Source: JAAYCO01 sp964632015
GTDB taxonomy: Bacteria; Planctomycetota; Phycisphaerae; SM23-33
Reading direction: 5' to 3'
Assembly: GCA_964632015.1 (NCBI GenBank)
Contig: CAZWAT010000056.1
Span: forward strand, 1 to 14,374
DNA: 14,374 bases
Part shown: positions 1 through 6,693 of the stretch, one piece after another
How positions within the stretch are numbered: the stretch's first letter is position 1
Layout: each line of letters opens with the position of its first letter
Program-made: the position numbers and the translations under genes
Notes under the pieces: model-generated
Told to the model about the DNA's origin: nothing
What the model saw: the letters and a program-made list of their open reading frames with translations, nothing else
Databases searched by the model: none

Positions 1-47
1 AGCCTCAGACCTTTTGCAAGGGTAGGGTTCGCAGGTTAATAGACATT

Positions 48-51
48 GGAG
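48..51 (+). promoter_or_regulatory. Ribosome binding site deciding the SGNH hydrolase start
   Basis: GGAG lies 9 nt before the ATG at 61. The longer reading frame opens with a TTG at 46, which would overlap this site, so the ATG is the better start. Confidence 0.65.
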
Positions 52-60
52 TTACAGACA

Positions 61-1056
61 ATGCAGGCAGTGGCTATCACGCCCGAGATGTTCCAAGGAG
101 CCGTCAGTGTAGAGACCGGCGATGGTTGGGTCAGGCCCCACAGGTTACCCCACACACTCGCGCCGGTGCTGAATGAAGACCTTATGGTGCGGGCGACAAT
201 GACAGCAGGCGTTCGGCTGAGACTTGATACTGATTCAACCACCATCGCGCTGGTGACGGACGGATACGAGGACAAGGGCTCGTGCGACATCACCATTGAT
301 AATGAGATAGTGGCTTCGTCGCCGGTCGTCGAGGGCACGAAAACCGTCGAGTTCGCCCCGCTCAAACCCGGCCCGAAGGTGTTGGAGCTTTGGCTGCCTA
401 CGCATACCGCGGCTACTTTGAAACACCTGCTGATCGATGATGGCTGCTATGCCAAGCCCAGTGAAGATACCCGCCTCCGATGGGTAACCTACGGTAGCAG
501 CATCACTCATTGCAACGCGGCCCATAGTGCAGCCAGATCTTGGCCTGCGGTGGTCGCAAGATCGGCAGACCTGCATCTGACGTGTCTGGGGTTCGGCGGA
601 CAATGCCATCTCGACCCGCTTGTGGCGACGACTATTCGCGACCTTAAAGCTGACCTGATCTCGCTGAAGGTGGGTATTAACATTTATGGCAACTCATCGC
701 TCAGCAGACGCTCCTTCGCGCCAAACATTATGGGCTTTGTGCAGATTATCCGTGAAAAGCACCCGACCACTCCAATCGCCGTGCTTTCGCCGATCGTCTC
801 GCCCCCGCGGGAGACAACTGAAAACAGCGTAAGCTTAACGCTCGTGCAGATGCGAGAAATGGTCGCCGAGGCGGTCGACAAGCTGACCGCGCTGGGCGAC
901 AGGCATATTCTCTATGCCAACGGACTGACGCTGTTCGATGCCCCGGACATCGCGAACCTGCCCGACAACCTGCACCCCAACGGCGACGGGTACGAACTGA
1001 TGGGCAAACGCTTTTATGAAACCGTTCTGCCCAGGATGCTGTCGCTGCGAGCATAG
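61..1056 (+). CDS. SGNH/GDSL-type hydrolase (esterase/acyl hydrolase), SsfX3-like
   Basis: A 331-residue protein with a roughly 135-residue N-terminal region, probably beta-rich, followed by an SGNH hydrolase domain. Visible blocks, numbered from this start, are the block I nucleophile motif YGSSITHC (Ser147 in the GDS position), a block II glycine in LGFGGQ (about 179-180), a block III Asn in KVGIN (Asn207) and the block V Asp-His pair in DNLHPNGDGY (Asp302, His305). The catalytic set is therefore complete. The layout resembles SsfX3-like esterases with an N-terminal accessory domain; the family cleaves or transfers acyl esters, but the substrate cannot be read here. I see no signal peptide, so it is probably cytoplasmic. 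The ATG at 61 is preferred over an in-frame TTG at 46, because GGAG at 48-51 lies 9 nt before it. A nitrilase-family gene follows 23 nt downstream, suggesting one transcript. Confidence 0.82.
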   Translation: MQAVAITPEMFQGAVSVETGDGWVRPHRLPHTLAPVLNEDLMVRATMTAGVRLRLDTDSTTIALVTDGYEDKGSCDITIDNEIVASSPVVEGTKTVEFAPLKPGPKVLELWLPTHTAATLKHLLIDDGCYAKPSEDTRLRWVTYGSSITHCNAAHSAARSWPAVVARSADLHLTCLGFGGQCHLDPLVATTIRDLKADLISLKVGINIYGNSSLSRRSFAPNIMGFVQIIREKHPTTPIAVLSPIVSPPRETTENSVSLTLVQMREMVAEAVDKLTALGDRHILYANGLTLFDAPDIANLPDNLHPNGDGYELMGKRFYETVLPRMLSLRA

Positions 1057-1079
1057 TTGCCCAAAGCACAGGTGAAACC

Positions 1080-2027
1080 ATGGCACGAAGAGTGAAAATC
1101 GCCACGTTCAGCGTACGCGGATTCGGAGATGACGCCAAGTTGTCAATCGACCAGGCCGCGGACGCCTGCGAGGAATATTGGAAGGACAAGCTTTCGTTTG
1201 TGCTTTCCGACAAGCCCGACCTTGTGGTATTGCCCGAGTGCGCCAACAGGCCCGTTGCGTTTTGCTCGCCTGACAATGCCGACAAGCTCAAAGACTATTA
1301 CCTCAACCACTCGCACAGGTTTATGGATCTTTGCGCCGCAACGGCCCGCACCCACGCGACCACCATCGTCTGCTCGTGCGTTGGGGTTCACGATGGCGCG
1401 TGGAGGAACGCCTCTACGGTCTTCGGGCCAGGGGGCGACGTGCTTGGCGTATATCACAAAAATCATCTCGTAATCGAGGAATGCCAGGACAGGGGCGTGA
1501 GCTATGGAACAGCAGCGCCCATTATCGAAACGCCGTTCGGAACCATCGGCTGCGCCATCTGCTTCGATTTGAACTTTGACGATCTTCGCAACAAATACGC
1601 ACAAAGCCGACCCGACTTGATTGTGTTTTCGTCGATGTACCACGGCGGCGGCCAACAGATTATCTGGCCGTACCTGTGCAGGGCTCATTTCGTCGGCTCG
1701 ATGGGGCTGGAAACCCTCCCCGGCGAGATTCGAAATCCATTCGGCGAAATTCTCTACACCACCACCAATTACACCGAGTGCGTCGTGGGAGAGATAAACC
1801 TTGACTGCGAGCTTGCGCACCTCGATTACAACATCGGTAAACTTGAAAAGCTCAAGCGACACTACGGGCCGATGGTTACCATACATAACCCCAGCCTGTA
1901 CGGATCGGTGCTGATAACCAGCGAAAGCGATTCCGTCAGCGCCGCGGAGATGGTCAAGCTGTTCAAGATAGAGCGTCTTGATGATTATTTCAACAGGGCC
2001 ATTTGTCATCGCAGCTCGCACGTATAA
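1080..2027 (+). CDS. Carbon-nitrogen hydrolase (nitrilase superfamily)
   Basis: A 315-residue protein, the usual length for a single-domain nitrilase-superfamily amidase. The catalytic triad is visible: Glu53 in LPECANRP, Lys127 in YHKNH and the nucleophile Cys161 in GCAICFDLNF. These enzymes hydrolyse non-peptide C-N bonds (amides, carbamoyl groups, nitriles) through a thioester intermediate and are usually cytoplasmic oligomers; the substrate here is unknown. The residues after the Cys, DLNFDD rather than the common DxxFPE, suggest a less-studied branch. The start has AGGTGA at 1070-1075, 4 nt before the ATG. It follows the SGNH hydrolase by 23 nt on the same strand, so the two probably act on the same or linked compounds (inference). 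A hairpin follows 8 nt after the stop. Confidence 0.88.
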   Translation: MARRVKIATFSVRGFGDDAKLSIDQAADACEEYWKDKLSFVLSDKPDLVVLPECANRPVAFCSPDNADKLKDYYLNHSHRFMDLCAATARTHATTIVCSCVGVHDGAWRNASTVFGPGGDVLGVYHKNHLVIEECQDRGVSYGTAAPIIETPFGTIGCAICFDLNFDDLRNKYAQSRPDLIVFSSMYHGGGQQIIWPYLCRAHFVGSMGLETLPGEIRNPFGEILYTTTNYTECVVGEINLDCELAHLDYNIGKLEKLKRHYGPMVTIHNPSLYGSVLITSESDSVSAAEMVKLFKIERLDDYFNRAICHRSSHV

Positions 2028-2035
2028 AAGAACTT

Positions 2036-2064
2036 CCATCCGCCTTCGACGCGAGGGCGGATGG
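2036..2064 (+). terminator. Perfect hairpin after the nitrilase gene, terminator-like without a T-tract
   Basis: Arms 2036-2044 and 2056-2064 (CCATCCGCC / GGCGGATGG) pair perfectly. The inner bases 2045-2048 and 2052-2055 continue the helix (one T-G pair), giving 13 bp with a 3-nt loop at 2049-2051. It starts 8 nt after the stop codon. No run of T follows on the plus strand; on the minus strand the bases beyond it (ttctttta) are T-rich. Most likely it ends or protects the transcript of the two hydrolase genes, but intrinsic termination on the plus strand is not certain. Confidence 0.45.
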
Positions 2065-2193
2065 CGTATTCCCTGGAGAGATGAGCATGGCGTAGGACAG
2101 TAAAATGCGCTATCATGGACACTGTGGGTCGTATTCCCCGCTGGCTCCTCCCTCAGCCGCGTATAAGTTTTTTGAAATGAATGAAGTTAATTA

Positions 2194-3534
2194 ATGCCTG
2201 TTTTGGTTAATAGAAGCGTCACACGCACATTGTTTTCGATGGCCGTTCCCATGCTTGCGGGAACTCTTGCGCTGAATGTTTACAATCTCACCGACACGTA
2301 CTTCATATCGAAGCTCGGCGTGATGCCCCTTGCCGCGATGGGATACACTCTTCCGGTGGTGATGCTTCTGGGATGCATTGCGAGAGGTCTGGGCGCCGGG
2401 GTAACCGCGCTGGTTTCTCACGCGATCGGACGACACGATCACAAGTGCGCCTCTACGCTTGTCACTCATAGCGTCTGGTTGATGGTGGGATGCACCATCA
2501 TTGTAACCGTCACTGGATATTCGCTTATAGGCCCGGTTTTCAGGGGGCTTGGGGCGACGGGCGATACGCTTGAACTTGTAAGCCAGTACATGCGAACGTG
2601 GTATCTCGGGGCGATCTTCATGACGATACCGATGCTTGGCAATGGTCTGCTGATCTCGGCGGGCGACTCCAAATCCGCCAGCAGGTTCATGGTGCTGGGT
2701 ATGATCATCAATGTTGCGCTCGATCCGATCATGATCTTCGGCGCGTTCGGAATTCCTGGAATGGGCATTCGCGGGGCTGCCATCGCAACCGTCATCGCGC
2801 AGGCGGTCTCGACGTTCTGGTTGCTACATCTGCTTGGTAGAAGGCATAAGCTGCTCAAGCGGCTTGCGTGGAACGCGCGGGAGTTCTGGGCAAGCGTGAA
2901 GCGAATCGCCGGTTTCGGAATCCCCAACATTCTGAGCCTCATCCTGCTACCGGTATCGGCAGCCATCATCACCGCCCTGTTAAGCAGTTTTGGTGACGAG
3001 ACCATCGCAGCGGTCGGGGCAGCGGGTCGGATAGAAATGTTCGCCTTCGTTGTTCCCATGGCGTTGGGCATAGCTCTTACGCCCTTCATAAGCCAGAACT
3101 TCGGCGCGAATCGCACCGACCGCGTCAGGCAGGCGCACAAGGTCGCCACCGCCTTCGCCATTGCTTACGGGGCGTTGGTGGCGTTGGTGTTCTTCACCTT
3201 TGCGCCGTGGATAGCAAAACAATTCAGCCAGAACCAGCAAGTGATAGACACCCTGGTGACGTACATCCGCATTATCTCGTTCGGTTATGGCATGATGGAG
3301 GTGCACCGCTATTGCGGGTTCTTCCTGCTGGGAATGCACAAACCGGTATCATCGACCATACTGAACATAATCCGCATAGTGGCGCTGCTTCTGCCATTGT
3401 CGTTCCTTGGAGCGCACTTCTGGGGCCCCGTTGGCGTGTTCAGTGGAAGACTGGTGACGGATGTGCTGGTCGGTGTCATCGGCCTGGTGTGGGTATCGCG
3501 TACACTCAGGCACAGTGTGTCCGTCGAGGCATGA
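2194..3534 (+). CDS. MATE family efflux transporter
   Basis: A 446-residue, highly hydrophobic protein of typical MATE length (about 450), with two homologous MatE halves and about twelve predicted membrane segments. Family signs are the N-terminal stretch SMAVPMLAGTLALNVYNLTD, then RGLGAGVTALVSHAIGR (64-80), and a second-half counterpart around PMALGIALTPFISQNFGANR. MATE proteins export cationic drugs, toxins or metabolites by H+ or Na+ antiport across the inner membrane; the substrate is not predictable here. The start ATG has only a weak GAAG at 2183-2186 before it. The 166-nt gap upstream contains the hairpin at 2036-2064 and a possible -10 (TATAAG, 2162-2167), so it may be transcribed separately from the hydrolases. 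Its stop codon is 1 nt from the stop of the convergent AI-2E gene, leaving no room for a terminator between them. Confidence 0.92.
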   Translation: MPVLVNRSVTRTLFSMAVPMLAGTLALNVYNLTDTYFISKLGVMPLAAMGYTLPVVMLLGCIARGLGAGVTALVSHAIGRHDHKCASTLVTHSVWLMVGCTIIVTVTGYSLIGPVFRGLGATGDTLELVSQYMRTWYLGAIFMTIPMLGNGLLISAGDSKSASRFMVLGMIINVALDPIMIFGAFGIPGMGIRGAAIATVIAQAVSTFWLLHLLGRRHKLLKRLAWNAREFWASVKRIAGFGIPNILSLILLPVSAAIITALLSSFGDETIAAVGAAGRIEMFAFVVPMALGIALTPFISQNFGANRTDRVRQAHKVATAFAIAYGALVALVFFTFAPWIAKQFSQNQQVIDTLVTYIRIISFGYGMMEVHRYCGFFLLGMHKPVSSTILNIIRIVALLLPLSFLGAHFWGPVGVFSGRLVTDVLVGVIGLVWVSRTLRHSVSVEA

Positions 3535-3535
3535 A

Positions 3536-4606
3536 TCACCCATTGGGGCGGATTACGAACCGATCGATCATCGTCCAGATGAACAGGTTGATGGGAATCG
3601 CCAGCAGAACACCGGTGAAGCCGAATATCTTGCCCCACAATACGATGGTGAACAACGTCACCACCGGAGGGATGTGCACCGCCCGTTTCATGATCATCGG
3701 AAGAATCACATAACCTTCGAGCGTCTGGATGATGAGATAGATTATCGCCACGCCGACCATCTGCTTGACATCCATGGTCGCAGCCACCATGAACGCCAGA
3801 ATGAACGATGCCAGCGGGCCTATCGTGGGCACGATCTCGGCCAGGCCCGCGAATATCGCCACAGGTGCGGCGAAATTCAGACCGACCGCACTGTACCCGA
3901 TGAACGATAACACCCCCACCAACGTCATGCTTATGAGCGTACCGACAACCCACCATCTCAGGCGCGGACCAAGATCCTTTATCGCCAGCTTCATGCTCGC
4001 CACATAACGCTGGGGAAGCATGCGAAGAACCGGCGTGATGAGCCGGTCGGGATGTTCGATGAGAATGTAAACGGTCCCCAGAAATATGAACACCAACGCA
4101 ATGCCAACAGCGGTGATGAACTCGGTTGTCTGGGCGAACACGTTGCCCAGCCCGTTCTCGGCGAATATCGTGGTGATCTGCTCGCCGACGTTCTCTATGG
4201 TGATCGGCTCGGAGAGTCCCAACCTGTCACTGATGCCCTGAAGAAGATCGTCGATACTCCGCGCCAGTTCGGGCCACTGCTCCAATTGGCTGCGAACGGG
4301 TTCGACCAGCAACCACCCAAGCAAAAAAAGCACACCCGCCACAAGAAGCAGGAACAATATCCCCACGATCGCCCCCGACACCATGTGCCTCATGGGCAAA
4401 AGGCGAACGATCGGCATCAGGACAGACGCCACCGCCGACGCTGCCAGAAGACCAAGAAGCACCGGGCGAAGCTGAACGAAAAGGCGAAAGAAGACAAGCA
4501 ATGCCACAGACCATAAGAATATCCCCAACAGCGGGTAAACCCTTACCGCCGGAGCATTTGCGCCATTCATGGCGCCGGATCCACCATCTTGCCTGCCTTC
4601 GCCCAT
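3536..4606 (-). CDS. AI-2E family transporter (PF01594-type membrane protein)
   Basis: A 356-residue polytopic membrane protein of usual family length (about 350). Three hydrophobic segments lie in the first ~100 residues. A polar, partly helical region follows (about 103-155), then further membrane segments containing the characteristic EIVPTIGPLASF motif (PTIGP at 260-264) and a C-terminal LLAIPINLF segment. The family was named for E. coli TqsA, an autoinducer-2 exporter, but includes Na+/H+ antiporters and many members of unknown substrate, so quorum sensing should not be assumed. The ATG at 4606 is chosen over an in-frame TTG at 4615; a later ATG at 4570 is also possible. TATAGT at 4620-4615 on the minus strand could be a -10 placing the transcript start almost at the ATG. 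The gene is divergent from rpoN and convergent with the MATE gene. Confidence 0.88.
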   Translation of the reverse strand: MGEGRQDGGSGAMNGANAPAVRVYPLLGIFLWSVALLVFFRLFVQLRPVLLGLLAASAVASVLMPIVRLLPMRHMVSGAIVGILFLLLVAGVLFLLGWLLVEPVRSQLEQWPELARSIDDLLQGISDRLGLSEPITIENVGEQITTIFAENGLGNVFAQTTEFITAVGIALVFIFLGTVYILIEHPDRLITPVLRMLPQRYVASMKLAIKDLGPRLRWWVVGTLISMTLVGVLSFIGYSAVGLNFAAPVAIFAGLAEIVPTIGPLASFILAFMVAATMDVKQMVGVAIIYLIIQTLEGYVILPMIMKRAVHIPPVVTLFTIVLWGKIFGFTGVLLAIPINLFIWTMIDRFVIRPNG

Positions 4607-4614
4607 GACATGCA

Positions 4615-4620
4615 ACTATA
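4615..4620 (-). promoter_or_regulatory. Candidate -10 element for the AI-2E gene
   Basis: On the minus strand TATAGT occupies 4620-4615, 8 nt before the ATG at 4606, and no Shine-Dalgarno precedes that ATG. The transcript may be leaderless or nearly so. I see no good -35 at 16-18 nt, so this is weak. Confidence 0.3.
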
Positions 4621-4696
4621 GCGCCACCGGCAGGGCAGACAGCGAAATTCAACTTACCCCCAAGGGAGGAGGCGGGACATTCAACCCAAGGTGTGG

Positions 4697-4741
4697 TATA
4701 TATCGTATATATATGGTACAAACGGCGTGCCAAAGTAGAAT
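4697..4741 (+). promoter_or_regulatory. Candidate rpoN promoter with AT-rich inverted repeat; leaderless start predicted
   Basis: TAGAAT at 4736-4741 lies exactly 6 nt before the rpoN ATG, which would make the A of the ATG the first transcribed base. Upstream, TATATAT (4697-4703) and ATATATA (4707-4713) form an inverted repeat around CGT, at about -51 to -35 from that predicted start. This is where an UP element or an operator would sit. The -35 hexamer itself (around 4713-4718) is poor. No Shine-Dalgarno is seen before the ATG. Confidence 0.42.
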
Positions 4742-4747
4742 GCGATT

Positions 4748-6217
4748 ATGAGACTTGATGTATCCCAACACCTTCGAATGCAGCAGGAAATGCGTCTATC
4801 GCCCAGAATCATCCAGGCGATGGAAATTCTCCAGATGCCGCTTACCGCCCTTCAAGAGCGAATAGATCAGGAGCTGCAATCCAATCCAACGCTCGAGACG
4901 CGCGAATCCGCCGACGAGCCTGCCGAGACCCCCGTGAACAGTGCCGCAGACATCGAGGCGGGCGAGAAGCCGCTGGTGGTGCGAGAGGGCGCCAACCACG
5001 ACGATTTCGGCAGGCTTGATGATTTCACCAACGAGTACAGAAACGAGGACATCGGTTTTGACACGCCCCGAACCGCACCGTCCACTGAACGCGACCCCAA
5101 GATGGACGCGATGGCGAACGCACCCGCGCCAGGAGAGACGCTCACCGAACATCTTCTCGGACAGTGGGCGTTTGTAGAGATGGACGACGCGACCAAGTCG
5201 GTGGGGGAAATGATCATCAACAACATCAGCAACGATGGATACCTTCGAGTGGAACTCGAGGAGCTTTCGACGCTGATGAGTCCGCCCGCGAGCACGGCGA
5301 AGCTGAATGAGGCTCTTCGCCTGGTGCAGACCCTCGACCCCATCGGAGTCGGGGCACGCAATCTCAAAGAGTGCCTTTCGCTTCAACTGGCGGTGGAGGC
5401 CGATCAAGGCGCCGATGTCGCGCTTGAGTTGGAGCTGGTCAATTACTTCCTTCGCGACATCGAGGGCAACCGCCTGCCCCAGATAGCTCGACGCACAGGA
5501 AGGAGCATCGAGGACATCAAGAACGCAATCGTCACGATTTCGCACCTGAACCCCCGTCCGGGACTTCTGGTGGGCGAGCAGATCGCCCCTATCATCACGC
5601 CCGATATCCTCGTCAGCTATGACGACCGGGGCGAGATAGTGGTGACGCTTCCTGACAATCACCTTCCCTACCTTTATGTCTCAGGCGAGTACAGGCGAAT
5701 GGTGAAAGACCGCAACGCCGACAGGCAGACGAAGCAGTTCGTTCGCAAGAACATACGCTCGGCCGAGTGGTTGATCAGTGCGATCATGCAGCGTCAACAT
5801 ACCATCTGCCGCGTTGTCGAAGAGGTTTTCAAGGTGCAACAAGAGTTCCTGGACTCCGGACCCGAGAGCCTCAAACCCCTTCCCATGGGCGATGTCGCCG
5901 CACGCGTCGGCGTTCATGTTGCGACCGTCAGCAGGGCAGTGGCGGGCAAGTACGTGCAGACGCCATGCGGAATTTACCCACTCAGGATGTTCTTCTCGGG
6001 CGGAACCACAACCGCTGAGGGCGAAAACGTCGCATGGGACGCGGTGAAGGCGAAGCTGAAGGAAGTGGTTGACGCAGAAGACAAAAGCAAACCCCTTAAC
6101 GATGACCAGATCGTCGAGGCGCTGGTAGCCGGTGGAATCAAGATCGCCCGCCGAACCGTCGCCAAATACCGCGACCTGATGGGCATACCCCCCGCACGTA
6201 AACGCAAACAGTATTAA
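4748..6217 (+). CDS. rpoN: RNA polymerase sigma-54 factor RpoN
   Basis: A 489-residue sigma-54, close to the 477 residues of the E. coli protein. Region I is the glutamine- and leucine-rich N-terminus (residues 1-50, with LSPRIIQAMEILQMPLTALQ), where enhancer-binding activators act. An acidic, low-conservation region II follows (about 51-120), then the core-binding domain. A helix-turn-helix lies at about 382-403 (DVAARVGVHVATVSRAVAGK), and the RpoN box ARRTVAKYRD at 467-476 contacts the -24 promoter element. All parts look intact. It directs core polymerase to -24/-12 promoters that need AAA+ activators; no such activator is in this window. The usual rpoN neighbours (lptB upstream; hpf and ptsN downstream) are absent. 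The gene is divergent from the AI-2E gene across 141 nt. Confidence 0.97.
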   Translation: MRLDVSQHLRMQQEMRLSPRIIQAMEILQMPLTALQERIDQELQSNPTLETRESADEPAETPVNSAADIEAGEKPLVVREGANHDDFGRLDDFTNEYRNEDIGFDTPRTAPSTERDPKMDAMANAPAPGETLTEHLLGQWAFVEMDDATKSVGEMIINNISNDGYLRVELEELSTLMSPPASTAKLNEALRLVQTLDPIGVGARNLKECLSLQLAVEADQGADVALELELVNYFLRDIEGNRLPQIARRTGRSIEDIKNAIVTISHLNPRPGLLVGEQIAPIITPDILVSYDDRGEIVVTLPDNHLPYLYVSGEYRRMVKDRNADRQTKQFVRKNIRSAEWLISAIMQRQHTICRVVEEVFKVQQEFLDSGPESLKPLPMGDVAARVGVHVATVSRAVAGKYVQTPCGIYPLRMFFSGGTTTAEGENVAWDAVKAKLKEVVDAEDKSKPLNDDQIVEALVAGGIKIARRTVAKYRDLMGIPPARKRKQY

Positions 6218-6268
6218 GATTTACCATCGGCACACGTGCACTTCTCGATATTGGCTCGCGGAGTTTGC

Positions 6269-6296
6269 TTGACTTTGCTTCAATGTGGGCGATAAT
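6269..6296 (+). promoter_or_regulatory. Sigma-70-type promoter for the HicB-like gene
   Basis: TTGACT (6269-6274) and GATAAT (6291-6296) are separated by 16 nt, each matching the consensus in five of six positions. Transcription would start near 6303, giving a leader of about 70 nt before the HicB-like ATG. This is the best-looking vegetative promoter in the window. Confidence 0.6.
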
Positions 6297-6318
6297 GGAA
6301 ATCAACATATCCAAGGAG

Positions 6319-6355
6319 TTCGCAGTAAGACTCTTTTCTTCATGAGTCCTGCGAA
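6319..6355 (+). other. Bulged 12-bp stem-loop in the leader of the HicB-like gene
   Basis: TTCGCAG (6319-6325) pairs with CTGCGAA (6349-6355), and GACTC (6329-6333) with GAGTC (6344-6348). A 3-nt TAA bulge (6326-6328) lies on the 5' side and the loop is 10 nt, pyrimidine-rich (6334-6343). It lies between the promoter at 6269-6296 and the GGAAAGG ribosome binding site at 6358-6364. An AAGGAG (6313-6318) abuts its 5' foot but has no start codon at the right distance. It could be an RNA leader element, a short RNA, or a late terminator for rpoN; no T-run follows. Confidence 0.45.
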
Positions 6356-6372
6356 TCGGAAAGGTTCTGGCG

Positions 6373-6570
6373 ATGAAGGTTTGCATCTATATCAGGCCCA
6401 GTCGGCGAGGTGGTTTTCTCGCGATGTGCCAGACTCTTCCGGGATGCCATGCCTGGGGCGAAACCCGTCAACAGGCTCGCAGGAAACTGGAAGAGGCAAT
6501 CGAGGGTTATCTCGCGGCTGCCGTGGATTTTGTGCCCAAAACCGAAATTGAGGAGCTTGTCGAAGCCTGA
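6373..6570 (+). CDS. HicB-like solo protein (type II antitoxin-like fold)
   Basis: A 65-residue protein fitting the HicB N-terminal domain. A short strand (KVCIYIRP) leads to GGFLAMCQTLPGCHAWGETR (13-32), the family's glycine/PGC/G-x-T pattern, then a helix with repeated Glu and Ala (QARRKLEEAIEGYLAAA). HicB proteins bind and neutralise the HicA mRNA interferase. Longer HicB proteins add a C-terminal DNA-binding domain; this one ends after the core fold, so self-repression by a HicB operator-binding domain is unlikely. No HicA reading frame lies on either side, so it may be solitary or have another role. GGAAAGG at 6358-6364 sits 8 nt before the ATG. Its own promoter and a stem-loop lie upstream. 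Confidence 0.72.
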   Translation: MKVCIYIRPSRRGGFLAMCQTLPGCHAWGETRQQARRKLEEAIEGYLAAAVDFVPKTEIEELVEA

Positions 6571-6658
6571 CCTTCTTTGTATTCAGGTCGAATCGATACG
6601 CGCGGGTTCCGGTGAAGCAAGGATTTTACACTCACCCCCAAGTCGCGCAGGTGAACTG

Positions 6659-6687
6659 TTGGAAGTACCCCCGCCACTTCGTAGAAT
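6659..6687 (+). promoter_or_regulatory. Promoter of the precorrin-2 dehydrogenase/hemA operon, leaderless geometry
   Basis: TTGGAA (6659-6664) and TAGAAT (6682-6687) are 17 nt apart, and the -10 ends 6 nt before the ATG at 6694. The predicted first transcribed base is therefore the A of the start codon. No Shine-Dalgarno is present at usual spacing. The nonamer GTAGAATGC is shared with the rpoN promoter at the same distance from its ATG. Confidence 0.5.
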
Positions 6688-6693
6688 GCTTCC

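Noticed and set aside
1143..2039. A 298-codon open frame antisense to the nitrilase gene
   Set aside because: The plus-strand frame has the full nitrilase catalytic triad and family length. The antisense translation shows no recognisable domain and is a by-product of GC-rich codon use.
2177..2194. Five-codon frame ending in TAATG at the MATE start
   Set aside because: It could couple translation, but it has no ribosome binding site of its own, and such tiny frames are common by chance.
3536..4606. Autoinducer-2 exporter / quorum-sensing role for the AI-2E family protein
   Set aside because: Most family members have no demonstrated AI-2 transport, and no luxS or lsr gene is in the window, so only the family name is used.
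6571..6693. Possible HicA toxin remnant after the HicB-like gene
   Set aside because: Open frames across the gap show none of the HicA features (basic N-terminal helix, G-S-H motif, C-terminal helix), and there is no ribosome binding site.
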